A stretch of DNA of 64,000 bases from Paenibacillus sp. JZ16 (GTDB lineage Bacteria > Bacillota > Bacilli > Paenibacillales > Paenibacillaceae): positions 6,142,001 to 6,206,000 of the forward strand of contig NZ_CP017659.1 of the NCBI RefSeq assembly GCF_015326965.1. The letters run 5' to 3'. The position numbers and the translations under genes are program-made. This document shows positions 1 to 8,456 of the stretch, piece after piece. Under the pieces are notes generated by a model. It did no database searches and was not told the DNA's origin. It saw nothing but the letters and a program-made list of their open reading frames with translations. Every line of letters begins with the position of its first letter. The stretch's first letter is position 1.

Positions 1-288
1 GCCGATATCGTGGGAAAAAAAGCGGTGCTCGAGGAACTCGCCACTTTTGATGATGAACAAATGACAGAGCAGGTATTCTCACAGCTGCAGGGCTGGCGTG
101 AAGTCGTTCAGTCTTATACCGATAACTTCGGGATGAAGAAGCTGTTTCAGCTGATTCCGATCGCCGGGATTGTATTCGGTTCGATCAGCAACAAAGGGAC
201 GATCAGCGATGTGGCCGAAGCGGGGAAAATGCTGTACAAGAAGCGGCGTCTGAATTACCGGCTTAAGAATATGGAATATCCCCTGTAA
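1..288 (+). CDS. C-terminal part of an EcsC-like protein (5' end outside window)
   Basis: The reading frame is open from base 1, so only the last 95 residues are visible and the start lies upstream. The visible part ends in a hydrophobic stretch with LIPIAGIVFGSISN followed by a basic segment (MLYKKRRLNYRL). This resembles the C-terminal membrane-proximal region of EcsC-family proteins, whose biochemical role is not settled. The assignment rests on this tail only. The gene ends at a strong hairpin shared with the convergent queF, so the two transcription units are separated. Confidence 0.5.
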   Translation, partial: ADIVGKKAVLEELATFDDEQMTEQVFSQLQGWREVVQSYTDNFGMKKLFQLIPIAGIVFGSISNKGTISDVAEAGKMLYKKRRLNYRLKNMEYPL

Positions 289-311
289 TCGTGTAGTCCT
301 CCTGATAAAAT

Positions 312-355
312 GACAAAAAAAGGGGTTGCCCACCTTATGCGGGCAACCCTTTTTA
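312..355. terminator. Bidirectional rho-independent terminator
   Basis: An eight-pair stem GGGTTGCC/GGCAACCC is flanked by a run of A on the left and a run of T on the right. It can therefore end both the rightward gene at 1-288 and the leftward que operon. Confidence 0.85.
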
Positions 356-409
356 TCATCATTATAAATTTATGAAATTAGAACTGACATCATTCAGGAA
401 AAAGGCTAC

Positions 410-907
410 CTATCGGTTGTCCACTTTTTCCGGATAGAGGTCATGATTCATCAGACGGTTTGCAGCGATCTCCTCGTATTTGGTCCCCGGACGACCGTAA
501 TTGCAATACGGATCGATGGAAATGCCGCCCCGCGGGGTAAATTTGCCCCATACCTCGATATATCTCGGATCCATCAGTTTGATGAGGTCATTCATGATGA
601 TATTGACGCAGTCCTCATGAAAGTCCCCATGATTGCGGAAGCTGAACAGGTACAGCTTCAAGGACTTGCTCTCCACCATCTTGATATCCGGAATGTAGCT
701 GATGTAGATGGTCGCAAAGTCCGGCTGTCCTGTGATCGGGCACAAGCTTGTAAATTCGGGACAGTTGAATTTGACGAAATAGTCGCGGTAAGGATGCTTG
801 TTGTCAAAGCTCTCCAATATGCCGGGATCATATTCAAACGTATATTTCGTGCCTTGGTTGCCGAGCAGGGTAACGTCTTCCATTTCTTCTTTTTGTCTTC
901 CAGCCAT
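410..907 (-). CDS. queF: NADPH-dependent 7-cyano-7-deazaguanine reductase QueF
   Basis: QueF reduces the nitrile preQ0 to the amine preQ1, the last free-base step of queuosine synthesis before insertion into tRNA. The 165-residue length matches the short single-domain QueF type. The motif [14 protein letters not shown] carries the catalytic Cys, and [11 protein letters not shown] and [20 protein letters not shown] are family signatures. The ATG at 907 was chosen because AAAGGAG lies just upstream; the frame extends another 42 codons but without a better site. It is the last gene of a queC-queD-queE-queF order, as in Bacillus subtilis, and should share the preQ1 riboswitch at 3010-3094. Confidence 0.95.
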   Translation of the reverse strand: MAGRQKEEMEDVTLLGNQGTKYTFEYDPGILESFDNKHPYRDYFVKFNCPEFTSLCPITGQPDFATIYISYIPDIKMVESKSLKLYLFSFRNHGDFHEDCVNIIMNDLIKLMDPRYIEVWGKFTPRGGISIDPYCNYGRPGTKYEEIAANRLMNHDLYPEKVDNR

Positions 908-974
908 ATAAGGTAGCTCCTTTATTAAAATGAATAAATGCTCAATCAGGCGCAGCGTATTTTTTATTATAACG

Positions 975-1766
975 TCACACGCCGCGTTTATTGCCCCAAA
1001 CGAGCGTGTGCAATTGCGGCAGGACACGCACATCGTTCAACCGGTCGGATTGCATGACGGCATCGACAAGCAACTCGTACCGATCCAGCAGATGGGAGAC
1101 CAGCGAAGTGGTATCGCCTGTACCTACATCGGGATTGCCGGTCTGCAAATAAAACGGCACGTTCGGGTATCGCTCATGGACCGTTTCCGCATAGCTGAGG
1201 TCTTTATCGTCAAATACGACAACCTTGAGGCTGAAGGATCTGCCGGGCGCCCGAGCGGACAGCTTGGAGACGATATCATCGAGTTTGCCCCAGTCCGTAT
1301 TCATACCTGAGCTTGGCGGCTTGGGGGAGATGGTGACCTCATCAATGTCATTCAGCCAATCCTGCCAGCGTGAACCTTGGGTCTCCACGGCAACGGTGAT
1401 TCCATGTCGGTGCAGCTCATCCACAAGCGTGCCGAGCTGCGAGAGAAGAGCGGGATTGCCGCCGGACAGGGTGACATGATCGAAGCGCTCACCGCCCAGC
1501 CGGTACAGCTCTTGCCAGATTTCGTCTGCATTCATGCGCGAAATGGTGTCCTTGGCGGATCCGTCCCACGTAAATGCGGAGTCGCACCAGGAGCAGCGAT
1601 AATCGCAGCCCGCCGTACGAACGAACATGGTCTTGCGGCCAACGACCATGCCTTCACCTTGAACAGTAGGACCGAAAATCTCCATCACGGGAATCGGACG
1701 GTCCACTGCTATGACCGGGGAGGAGGCAGTTGAATCGTTCTCAGGCTTTACATGCACATTATTCAT
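975..1766 (-). CDS. queE: 7-carboxy-7-deazaguanine synthase QueE (radical SAM)
   Basis: QueE is a radical S-adenosylmethionine enzyme that contracts the ring of 6-carboxy-tetrahydropterin to 7-carboxy-7-deazaguanine. The cluster-binding motif CDYRCSWC (C-x3-C-x2-C) is present near residue 55, preceded by [17 protein letters not shown], typical of QueE. The segment [11 protein letters not shown] is the SAM-binding GGE-like region. Length is 263 residues. Its ATG at 1766 overlaps the end of queD by 8 bases, which points to translational coupling. It supplies CDG to QueC. Confidence 0.94.
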   Translation of the reverse strand: MNNVHVKPENDSTASSPVIAVDRPIPVMEIFGPTVQGEGMVVGRKTMFVRTAGCDYRCSWCDSAFTWDGSAKDTISRMNADEIWQELYRLGGERFDHVTLSGGNPALLSQLGTLVDELHRHGITVAVETQGSRWQDWLNDIDEVTISPKPPSSGMNTDWGKLDDIVSKLSARAPGRSFSLKVVVFDDKDLSYAETVHERYPNVPFYLQTGNPDVGTGDTTSLVSHLLDRYELLVDAVMQSDRLNDVRVLPQLHTLVWGNKRGV

Positions 1767-2250
1767 CGATCATCCACTCCCGTCTGACCTCAGCGTAACT
1801 GGTCGGCGTCTCGAACAGGCGAACGAATTCGGTTCGTGTGCCTTGTTGCTCGTGCGACTCTCTGCTGCGAAGGGATTCTTCCATTTTTTCAAACAGCCAG
1901 ACCACCATGTTTTCCGCTGTTGTGTTCATTGGCGGCAGGGTCTCGTTCAAGTAACGGTGATCCAGATAAGGTTCAATGTCCGTTTTCCAGCAGTCCTTAA
2001 TGTCCCCGAAATCCACGGTAATGCCCACTTCATTGGGAGTACCGCTGATACCAAAGACCACTTTGTATGTGTGACCGTGCAGGTTCTTGCATTTACCCTC
2101 ATAGCAATGCAGATGATGGGCAGCATCGAAGGTAAACTCCTTGGAGACAAGCACCCGCTTCCGATGGTAACGCAGGCTTCCGGCATCGATGTCCTCGCCA
2201 AGCTTCTGCAGATGCTCTACAATGCGGAAAGCCCCGGGCTCGCGGCTCAT
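1759..2250 (-). CDS. queD: 6-carboxy-5,6,7,8-tetrahydropterin synthase QueD
   Basis: QueD belongs to the 6-pyruvoyl-tetrahydropterin synthase superfamily and converts dihydroneopterin triphosphate to 6-carboxy-tetrahydropterin. The signature KEFTFDAAHHLHCYEGKC followed by NLHGHTYKV supplies the zinc-binding histidines and the catalytic Cys. The ATG at 2250 was chosen because AAGGGGG lies about 8 bases upstream and because it starts right after the queC stop; an upstream in-frame ATG at 2274 would overlap queC and add eight residues. The product has 163 residues. It sits between queC and queE in one operon. Confidence 0.93.
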   Translation of the reverse strand: MSREPGAFRIVEHLQKLGEDIDAGSLRYHRKRVLVSKEFTFDAAHHLHCYEGKCKNLHGHTYKVVFGISGTPNEVGITVDFGDIKDCWKTDIEPYLDHRYLNETLPPMNTTAENMVVWLFEKMEESLRSRESHEQQGTRTEFVRLFETPTSYAEVRREWMIDE

Positions 2251-2251
2251 A

Positions 2252-2923
2252 TCAGACGCCCCCTTCGGATACATGATTACGACGCTGCATATAGTTATCG
2301 AGCCCGGCTTTTCTCAGCTTGCATGCAGGACATTCCCCGCAACCATCGCCCTTGATGCCGTTATAGCAGGTTAACGTATGGTCGCGAATGTATTCAAGTG
2401 CATTCATCTGGTCGGCTAGCTCCCAGGTTTCCGACTTGTCGAGCCACATGAGCGGCGTGTGAATGACGAACGGGTAATCCATGGCCAGATTCAGCGTAAC
2501 GTTGAGTGACTTGATGAAGCTATCCCGGCAATCGGGATAACCGCTGAAATCCGTTTCGCATACGCCCGTGATCAGATGTTTGGCACCGATCCCCTTGGCC
2601 AACACAGCGGCAAAGCTGAGGAACAGCAGGTTTCGTCCCTCCACAAACGTAGTGGGCAAGCCGTCGCCTTCGGCAATTTCGATATCGCTGCGCGTCAGCG
2701 CATTCGGTGCCAGCTGATTCAGCAGGCTCATATCAAGCACGGTTTGCTTCACGCCTTGTTCCTTGGCGATCTGTGCCGCGCATTCTATTTCAAGCTTATG
2801 GCGTTGGCCATAATCAAAGGTTACGGTTTCCACTTCGGCGAAGCGTTCCTTCGCCCAGAACAGGCAGGTGGTGCTGTCTTGACCACCGCTGAAAACAACG
2901 ACCGCTTTTTCATTTTTAAGCAT
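2252..2923 (-). CDS. queC: 7-cyano-7-deazaguanine synthase QueC
   Basis: QueC is an ATP-dependent enzyme that turns 7-carboxy-7-deazaguanine and ammonia into preQ0. The N-terminal pyrophosphatase loop [13 protein letters not shown] (SGGxDS) is clear, and the C-terminal zinc cluster is [19 protein letters not shown], with four cysteines. Length is 223 residues. The ATG at 2923 (MLKNEK) follows GAGAGG; an ATG five codons upstream lacks a comparable site. It is the first gene of the operon and lies directly behind a preQ1-sensing terminator, so the whole pathway should shut down when preQ1 is plentiful. Confidence 0.95.
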   Translation of the reverse strand: MLKNEKAVVVFSGGQDSTTCLFWAKERFAEVETVTFDYGQRHKLEIECAAQIAKEQGVKQTVLDMSLLNQLAPNALTRSDIEIAEGDGLPTTFVEGRNLLFLSFAAVLAKGIGAKHLITGVCETDFSGYPDCRDSFIKSLNVTLNLAMDYPFVIHTPLMWLDKSETWELADQMNALEYIRDHTLTCYNGIKGDGCGECPACKLRKAGLDNYMQRRNHVSEGGV

Positions 2924-3009
2924 AAAAAAACCTCTCATCCTTCATATTTTAAGAACAGCCGAAAGGGCTGAACCTGTAGAAGAAAGAGAAGTTCATTGAA
3001 CTGAATCCG

Positions 3010-3094
3010 TAAAAAAACAAGCCTTATTCTTAGGGTGCAGCACCGAATAAGACACGATAGTTTTTTATAGAGGGAGTTCACGAACCTCTCCCAC
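3010..3094 (-). promoter_or_regulatory. preQ1-I riboswitch with intrinsic terminator, controlling queCDEF
   Basis: Read on the minus strand, bases 3094-3056 give GAGAGGTTCG, a short loop, then CTCCCTCTATAAAAAACTA. The P1 stem, the C-rich loop and the A-rich tail that folds back are the hallmarks of the class I preQ1 aptamer. Directly downstream (about 3053-3010) CTTATTC...GAATAAG forms a stem followed by GCTTG and seven T residues. The arrangement fits preQ1-induced transcription termination ahead of queC. Confidence 0.93.
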
Positions 3095-3183
3095 ACACCG
3101 CGATAGGCGTATGGATTGTCTTCTGTTGTCCTTGTGACCGCATAGGGTGTTAGAATCCAGCATGCAGTCTGATTATGCCCTCC

Positions 3184-3212
3184 ATTATAACACGGCCCGA
3201 TTATTTGATAAA
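3184..3212 (-). promoter_or_regulatory. Predicted housekeeping promoter of queCDEF
   Basis: On the minus strand a perfect TATAAT (3189-3184) is preceded by TTTATC (3212-3207) at 17 bases. Transcription from here would include the whole riboswitch leader. Confidence 0.6.
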
Positions 3213-3905
3213 CACTCCGCCAAAGGGAATTGCTTCCCGCAGAAAACGCTTGATGATGCCTTCATCGTTTAATTCGTCCACGAGTCGCTGATTCTGGCGT
3301 CCCGCTTGAAACAACACGTAACCGTCACCGGTCAGCTTCCAGTGGTAGTTCATATGTTGGCTGGCCAGATGATTGCCGTATACGGTCAGGTCCAGCTTGG
3401 CCGCTTCCGGATAGGCGATGATGCTCCCGGCGTCCACATACAACGGCTCGGTAGGATGCAGCTTGACTTTACATACCGGACCTTGGGTCAAAATGCCGAT
3501 GCTGCCATTTCCGGAAAACTTCATCTTAATCGCGTCTCGCGTGACCAGCATGTTCTTGATCTTAAGGATTCGTGTCTGCATCGTAACATGCTGGGTATAA
3601 AAGAAAACATGCCGAAAATCATAGAGCATGTCCTGTTCGCCTTCCAGCTCAATTTCATGCATATTGAAGCCTGGGGGGAGCGCAGCCGTAAACTGACTGG
3701 GCCCTGTAATATCGGCTCGAATCAGTTTTTTCTTGCGGTATATGCCCTTTACGTTCATGAGACGGTCGCTGCGTCCGGAGGAGGGCCCCCGATAGGCAAC
3801 GATTTGCTCAGGATGGAGGACATGGGCCGTGTCCCCTTCAGTCAGGGAGAACGTAACCGCTTGTCCCGCTCCGCTGCCGGCTGCATCTTCCATTCGGATA
3901 ATCAT
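3201..3905 (-). CDS. AIM24 family protein (TIGR00266/DUF124 type)
   Basis: A 234-residue protein with the beta-rich AIM24 fold. Telling segments are PLYVDAGSIIAYPE and FKMSGNGSIGI-like KMKFSGNGSIGIL, followed by GPVCKVKL, as in the family. Bacterial members are widespread but have no established biochemical role, so none is assigned. The start at 3905 is well supported by AAAGGAGG seven to eight bases upstream. Its end lies over the -35 region of the que promoter. No transmembrane segment is evident. Confidence 0.75.
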   Translation of the reverse strand: MIIRMEDAAGSGAGQAVTFSLTEGDTAHVLHPEQIVAYRGPSSGRSDRLMNVKGIYRKKKLIRADITGPSQFTAALPPGFNMHEIELEGEQDMLYDFRHVFFYTQHVTMQTRILKIKNMLVTRDAIKMKFSGNGSIGILTQGPVCKVKLHPTEPLYVDAGSIIAYPEAAKLDLTVYGNHLASQHMNYHWKLTGDGYVLFQAGRQNQRLVDELNDEGIIKRFLREAIPFGGVFIK

Positions 3906-3959
3906 GGCCGCGCCTCCTTTTGCCTGGTTGGATGATAGGAATCTGGATAAGAGCTTGTC

Positions 3960-4412
3960 CTATTTAGAACGATTCGTTCGGCGCATGCCGAATCGCAGGA
4001 CGCGAATGATGACAAAGTATCCGGCAGCTAATGCCACGGCGGTGATCGCCACGGTCTTTATACGTTCCGCCCCGCGATTTCGTGCGGCTTCAGCCTGCTG
4101 AAGCTGGCTTACCATTTGGGTTAATTGCTGGTTCTGCTCCGCGAGATTGGAGTTCTGCTCCGCCAGCGTCAGATTTTGCTGCTGCAGCCGTTCGGAAGCG
4201 ATTCTGGCTTTATCAAGTTCCTGCAGGGCTTGGTTATAGTTGCTCTTGAGCTGGTTTATTTCATCGGGCAATCCGGAGAACTGCTGGATATTGTCGTACA
4301 AATTATTAAAGTAATTGGCGCTGGCGGTCCGTCCACCGGCCGGCAGCGCGATCCCCGCCACCAGCAATAGGAGAGAAAGTTGAATTAGCTTGGATTTTGT
4401 CGGCTTATGCAA
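3960..4412 (-). CDS. Small exported coiled-coil protein with C-terminal membrane anchor
   Basis: The 150-residue product begins with a signal-like segment (KSKLIQLSLLLLVAGIALP), then a long Gln/Leu-rich heptad region at about residues 50-110 (QQNLTLAEQNSNLAEQNQQL) that should form a coiled coil. A single hydrophobic helix (VAITAVALAAGYFVII) and a basic tail RFGMRRTNRSK follow. The start is TTG at 4412 with a weak GGTGGTGG site; no in-frame ATG is better placed. The topology suggests an outward coiled coil anchored in the membrane. Family and function were not recognised. Confidence 0.6.
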   Translation of the reverse strand: MHKPTKSKLIQLSLLLLVAGIALPAGGRTASANYFNNLYDNIQQFSGLPDEINQLKSNYNQALQELDKARIASERLQQQNLTLAEQNSNLAEQNQQLTQMVSQLQQAEAARNRGAERIKTVAITAVALAAGYFVIIRVLRFGMRRTNRSK

Positions 4413-4632
4413 GAGGGACCACCACCATTCGATTATTTATAGTAAATACGAATCAGATTCTGACAGGTTTCTATTAATATATTACCCACATTTGCGATGG
4501 AAGTGAATCTATTAGCAGGCCAAGTTGTTTAACTAGCTCAAGTAAAGGTTAATGTATGTAAGTAAGAGCCCAACAAGCCATCCCATACGAATGATCATAA
4601 AATGAACTAGCAGATAAAAGGAGATTACAATC

Positions 4633-4788
4633 ATGATAAAGGATAACAACGTGAAGAAAATTATGATTACAGTGAATGGAAAACCCGTGGGTAACGGATT
4701 ATTAATTGATAAAGTAACGTACGCTCCCATTCAACGTACATCAAGACATACTGGAGATAAACCCGTTTCGGCAGCAGAAATAGGTTAA
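4633..4788 (+). CDS. 51-aa stalk-domain-like miniprotein
   Basis: A short frame starts at ATG 4633 behind AAAGGAG with an 8-base spacer. Residues 10-33 (ITVNGKPVGNGLLIDKVTYA) read like the first strand pair of a stalk (copper amine oxidase-like N-terminal) domain, in which V-N-G and L-I-D-x-V-T-Y-x-P are recurrent. The remaining half of such a domain is missing and there is no signal peptide. A terminator follows at 4821. It may be a stand-alone miniprotein or a decayed remnant. A 65-codon hydrophobic frame on the opposite strand lacks as good a start and is less likely. Confidence 0.55.
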   Translation: MIKDNNVKKIMITVNGKPVGNGLLIDKVTYAPIQRTSRHTGDKPVSAAEIG

Positions 4789-4820
4789 TAGACCCTGTAT
4801 AGTGAAATCAACAGCTTTAA

Positions 4821-4848
4821 AACCCGGAGAACGTCTCCGGGTTTTTTG
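4821..4848 (+). terminator. Rho-independent terminator after the miniprotein
   Basis: The stem AACCCGGAGA/TCTCCGGGTT with a short ACG loop is followed by a T run. Confidence 0.85.
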
Positions 4849-4942
4849 TGTTTAATTACGAATAGAACTTCATTCTTTTGCTTATGAGTGTGGCATAAAA
4901 ACAGAGAAATCGTCTGAATATGACTGGATTTGGAAGAAAACG

Positions 4943-4972
4943 TTACAAATTTATACAACTTTCCTTTATACT
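4943..4972 (+). promoter_or_regulatory. Predicted promoter for the zinc-ribbon membrane protein
   Basis: TTACAA (4943-4948) and TATACT (4967-4972) are separated by 18 bases, about 60 bases before the gene at 5033. Confidence 0.55.
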
Positions 4973-5032
4973 AGGTTGTAACAAGTACTCATATACATAT
5001 ACCATAATTATGAAAAAAGGAGTTTTGAAGAA

Positions 5033-5767
5033 ATGGCATTTTGCACACATTGCGGCAACGAATTAACGGACGGCGTCGCACATCAATGCGTTGACGACAT
5101 CGCAGCGAATCCTAAGAAATATACGGCAGCAGCGACGGAGCCGGAACAAGAGCGCGGAGCATCTTCATCTTCTGGGGCTTCAGCTGCCAAGGCTGCGTCA
5201 ACGATTCAAGTCGATGGTCAGGTGCTGCTGAAGCTATTGAAAAATCCGATGAGTGCTTTGAACATGCGGGGAGATCAAACTGGTTTAATCTACGGCCTGA
5301 TCGGAATGGCTTCCAGCATCATCGGATTTTGGTTGTTCGGCCTGGGCATTAAGCAGGTGTTCTATTCCGGATTGGGGATGGTATCGGCCTTGTTAAGTAA
5401 TTTCGGCATGGGGAGCCGGGCACTTTTACTGGGGCTGTTCTCAACCGTCATTTTATTGGGTTCCTTCTGGTTTACGGGCAATATGATTACGAAGCAGAAG
5501 CTTGACTTGAAGGAATTCATTGCGAAGATCGGTTCTTTTCAGCTGCCCTTCGGAGCGGCGCTTATTGTAAGCGGATTGATCAGCTTCATGTCGTTAAAGC
5601 TGGCATTCCTTATCCTTGTATTTGCTTTAATGACCGGACTGGCGGCGAACAGCGCAGCCATTATCGAATTGTATCGCATCGGATCCAACCAATGGATAAA
5701 ATTTTTAGGGGTAGCTATAGGCATTTATGTATTATTATTTGCCATTGTACAGACCGTATTATTGTAG
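5033..5767 (+). CDS. Zinc-ribbon, multi-pass membrane protein
   Basis: The 244-residue product opens with a half zinc ribbon (FCTHCGNEL, then HQC at about residue 18), a polar linker rich in Glu, Ser and Ala (residues 30-60), and then about five hydrophobic helices from residue 85 to the end. This layout is common in Firmicute membrane proteins of unknown role, some related to Yip1-type domains. ATG 5033 follows AAAAAAGGAG. The gene stands alone between a promoter at 4943 and a terminator at 5835. Function is not known. Confidence 0.7.
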   Translation: MAFCTHCGNELTDGVAHQCVDDIAANPKKYTAAATEPEQERGASSSSGASAAKAASTIQVDGQVLLKLLKNPMSALNMRGDQTGLIYGLIGMASSIIGFWLFGLGIKQVFYSGLGMVSALLSNFGMGSRALLLGLFSTVILLGSFWFTGNMITKQKLDLKEFIAKIGSFQLPFGAALIVSGLISFMSLKLAFLILVFALMTGLAANSAAIIELYRIGSNQWIKFLGVAIGIYVLLFAIVQTVLL

Positions 5768-5834
5768 AAATAAGTCAATTACGAGGCAGAAAAAGACTTC
5801 CTGGTCCGACATCTGACAAAAATCAGCATATCCA

Positions 5835-5870
5835 AAAGACCGCAGCTGCTAGGGCTGTGGTCTTTTTTTG
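5835..5870 (+). terminator. Rho-independent terminator
   Basis: AAGACCGCAGC pairs with GGCTGTGGTCTT (one bulge), followed by seven T residues. Confidence 0.8.
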
Positions 5871-5952
5871 TCGAATTCATAATAGGAACATATGTTCCGT
5901 GACAGTAAGATGTCCATCTGTATTGGTACATTATTAGAAGAAGAGGAAAGAG

Positions 5953-6687
5953 GTGGATGTATTGCAGTCTGGCTTGTTTTCGGATTTTACATGGAGCCAC
6001 AGCCATGTATTCGCTGGGGGCACTAGTCAGGTCTTTCTGCTGATCGAGTGGAGGGCTGGTGTGTTAAAGCAAAAAAAGAAGTCTCATGGCGGCTTTAATC
6101 TGCCCATGGCTGAAGATGTCCAATTACACCTTCAATTAGGGGAATACGTTCAAGTAGGACATATGTATGGATGCCATGGCGAGATATTGAATGATCGCAA
6201 CATTTCATTGTCTCTAGGTTCTTTGTCGGAAGGGAGAACCAAACAGCTGGTTCTTGAGCTAAGTGTCGGAGCCAGGCAATCGGGGGTGTATCCCATAATT
6301 ACCGCTCTATGGACCTATATGGATGTTCAGAAGCAGCAGGTCGTCTTGCAGCCGTCTCGAACGATTCCGCTTCAATTCAGCAATCATACGGCATTGAAAT
6401 ACCGGGAGGCAGATGATCGCGTTGAGAAGGTGCTGAAGTTATACCAGAATGCTTCCATTCTGGAGCAAGCAAGAAGAGAGCTGGAACGGGGGAAGCTGGC
6501 TCGAGGAGAAGAAATGATTCGTAGACAGGCAGATGAGATGCTTTTATACGCAATCCGATTTCGGGATGCGGATTATTTGAGGGAGGCAGAGACCCTATAT
6601 CAACTAATTGGATTGTATCTGAATACATATCGGCAATTATCTTCTGAAAATGCGAATAGGAAGAGGGACTTTAGACTTAAGGAATAA
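5953..6687 (+). CDS. C-terminal module of a VWA-type (Ca-activated channel-like) protein, without the VWA domain
   Basis: Residues about 50-215 follow the region found after the VWA domain in bacterial Ca-activated chloride channel-like proteins: a beta segment AEDVQLHLQLGEYVQVGHMY, then LGSLSEGRTKQLVLEL, YREADDRVEKVLKLY, and a helical part with ARRELERGKLARGEEMIRRQ. The VWA domain and its metal-binding DxSxS motif are absent, and nothing upstream encodes them. The start is not certain: GTG at 5953 or TTG at 5962; the latter is better spaced from AAGAGGTGG. No signal peptide or membrane helix is obvious, so a cytoplasmic partner role is possible. Function is not known. Confidence 0.6.
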   Translation: MDVLQSGLFSDFTWSHSHVFAGGTSQVFLLIEWRAGVLKQKKKSHGGFNLPMAEDVQLHLQLGEYVQVGHMYGCHGEILNDRNISLSLGSLSEGRTKQLVLELSVGARQSGVYPIITALWTYMDVQKQQVVLQPSRTIPLQFSNHTALKYREADDRVEKVLKLYQNASILEQARRELERGKLARGEEMIRRQADEMLLYAIRFRDADYLREAETLYQLIGLYLNTYRQLSSENANRKRDFRLKE

Positions 6688-6801
6688 CTGGGAATGAAGA
6701 ATCTGTATATAAAAAAGGAAAAATGATTTCAGGGTCGAATGTACTATTTAGCAGTCAATAAATGTATGTCTAATTTACTAGAAAGATAGGGAGAATGCCA
6801 T

Positions 6802-7200
6802 ATGACAGACCGACTGATCCGACTAATGAGAATCATTACCCTTGTACAAGCAAGACCAGGTATACTGGCTCGAGAGCTTGCTGAACGTTGTGGAACCAGC
6901 GAAAGAACCATTTATCGGGATATGGATGCCCTCAGCGCCATGCATATTCCCATCACTCACCAAGGCCGAGGCCGAGGCTACACATTTATCGGGCATTTTG
7001 CAATGTACCCGCTTGGTTTAACGGAAGAGGAGGTACAGGCGTTATTTAAGCTATTGACCATATTGGAGCAAATCAAGTCAATGCTGCCCGATGAATTTGA
7101 AAGCGCTTATGAAAAGGTATTGGCTGCTGTATATAAGCAAAGCGCGGAAAAAGCTGAAATTCAGGCCGGGGACCGGGATGAATCCTCCACCGGTCTATAA
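6802..7200 (+). CDS. Short YafY/DeoR-type HTH transcriptional regulator without WYL domain
   Basis: Residues 1-60 form a winged helix of the HTH_11 type: RLIRLMRIITLVQARPGILA, then ELAERCGTSERTIYRDMDAL as helix-turn-helix, then a wing with GRGRGYTF. A linker YPLGLTEEEVQALFKLL follows, as in WYL-domain regulators, but the product stops at 132 residues where the ligand-binding WYL domain (about 170 residues more) would begin. Stop and downstream terminator look orderly, so it is probably a stable short form. ATG 6802 follows GGGAG. Targets are unknown. Confidence 0.7.
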   Translation: MTDRLIRLMRIITLVQARPGILARELAERCGTSERTIYRDMDALSAMHIPITHQGRGRGYTFIGHFAMYPLGLTEEEVQALFKLLTILEQIKSMLPDEFESAYEKVLAAVYKQSAEKAEIQAGDRDESSTGL

Positions 7201-7523
7201 CGGTTCCACTACGTGTAACAATTAAACCTCGAACGAAAGGACACATCTTCATGTGACTATCGTCGAGGTTTTTATTAGTTTATGGGGAATTAATTATCTC
7301 ATGTGGAGATGCGAATAGAGTAGTAAATTAGAATCAGGATAGGAATATTATACCAAAATAGATGATTATATGATAATATAACTATAATTTCTCTCATTCA
7401 TCCAAAAATGTCATGGATGTGTAATTGTGAGAGACGGCGGTTGATGTCCCTAAGCAAGGGCGTAGGAAGGAGATATGGAGCAATAGCATAGGTTTATTCC
7501 ACAACTTGTATAGGAGGATATTC
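7201..7523 (+). other. Intergenic region: terminator and AT-rich leader
   Basis: AACCTCGA (from about 7225) pairs with TCGAGGTT (to about 7270), a hairpin of eight base pairs with a 30-base loop that contains an inner stem and ends in T; it probably terminates the regulator gene. The rest, 7280-7500, is AT-rich. A GC-richer stretch at 7430-7480 may be structured in the leader of the next gene, but it matches no riboswitch I recognise. Confidence 0.5.
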
Positions 7524-8456
7524 ATGAAGAAAGAGGTAACTAATAAGGTAAGAAAATGGAATATAAAGCTATTGGTTATGGCTTTGATTAGTATGACATG
7601 GCTCGGGTTATGCGATCCTATTCCTGTTGAGGCAGATAGTGCCGTTGGCGGTCCTAAATTAGCAGTTTTGGTGGATGGAAGAAAGGTGAAGTTTCAAGGC
7701 GGAGATCCTACTTTTGAAAATGGCCGGGTACAAGTACCACTCAGAGGTATTGGTGAAGCTTTAAAGGCAGAAATCGGCTTTAGTGGTAAAACTGTTACTT
7801 ACATGAAAGATGGAAAATCGATTGCCCTTACCTTAGGGAGTAAAGAAGCCATTGTAAACGGTAAAAATGTCACTATGGATACAGCTGCTAAAGCTGTTAA
7901 AGGGCGCACTTATGTGCCATTAAGATTTGTAAGTGAAAATCTTGGTGTACCAGTAAACTGGGATAAGGTTGGTAATTGGGTTTGGATTGGTTCGAAGGAA
8001 GTTCCAGATATAACGGAAGTAGCAAGTGTGAAAAAGTCGAATCTGAACAATGATTTTGTGAAAATGTTTGGATCAAAAACTCACTTGATAGATGGGAAAA
8101 AGGATGTTCGAATATTTACTATTGATGATCTGCCATTAAGAATAGATCGATTTATAGTTTACGATTTATGGCCAGTGATGTTCGGAGAATACCAATCAAT
8201 TAGAATCCGATTTGATGCAGGACTTGGCCCAATCTACTACCTACAACAAGGAGAACTTCCTCGTTATCGAAATTCTGCGGATCCGATTAAGCAATCAGAT
8301 AAAACGATTATTCGAACCTATAAAACTACAAGCGAGTATGATCAAATAGTCAATAATGATATCAACTATAAGCAATTCAATCTAAATAAAGCTGAATATA
8401 TTGGTTTTCAGATGGGTACAGAATCATTAACTTTGCTTAAGAATCCTTTTAAGTGA
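7524..8456 (+). CDS. Secreted stalk-domain (copper amine oxidase-like N-terminal domain) protein
   Basis: The start at ATG 7524 is set by AGGAGG six bases upstream. A signal peptide runs to about residue 38 (LLVMALISMTWLGL). Residues about 45-155 form a stalk domain: VLVDGRKVKF, then VPLRGIGEAL, GSKEAIVNGKNV, and RTYVPLRFVSENLGVPVNWD, which is the diagnostic close. The C-terminal 150 residues match nothing I recognise. Stalk domains in Paenibacillus proteins are typically wall-associated. The gene overlaps the next by four bases, so both are probably co-expressed. Base composition is much more AT-rich than the surrounding genome. Confidence 0.75.
   Translation: MKKEVTNKVRKWNIKLLVMALISMTWLGLCDPIPVEADSAVGGPKLAVLVDGRKVKFQGGDPTFENGRVQVPLRGIGEALKAEIGFSGKTVTYMKDGKSIALTLGSKEAIVNGKNVTMDTAAKAVKGRTYVPLRFVSENLGVPVNWDKVGNWVWIGSKEVPDITEVASVKKSNLNNDFVKMFGSKTHLIDGKKDVRIFTIDDLPLRIDRFIVYDLWPVMFGEYQSIRIRFDAGLGPIYYLQQGELPRYRNSADPIKQSDKTIIRTYKTTSEYDQIVNNDINYKQFNLNKAEYIGFQMGTESLTLLKNPFK

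Noticed and set aside
4533..4730. Hydrophobic 65-codon frame on the minus strand
   Set aside because: It overlaps the 51-residue forward gene, which has AAAGGAG at correct spacing and a terminator. The reverse frame is poorly supported, though a small membrane peptide cannot be fully excluded.
7430..7500. Structured leader as a known riboswitch
   Set aside because: The stretch before the stalk-domain gene does not match c-di-GMP, fluoride, guanidine or other conserved cores I can recognise.
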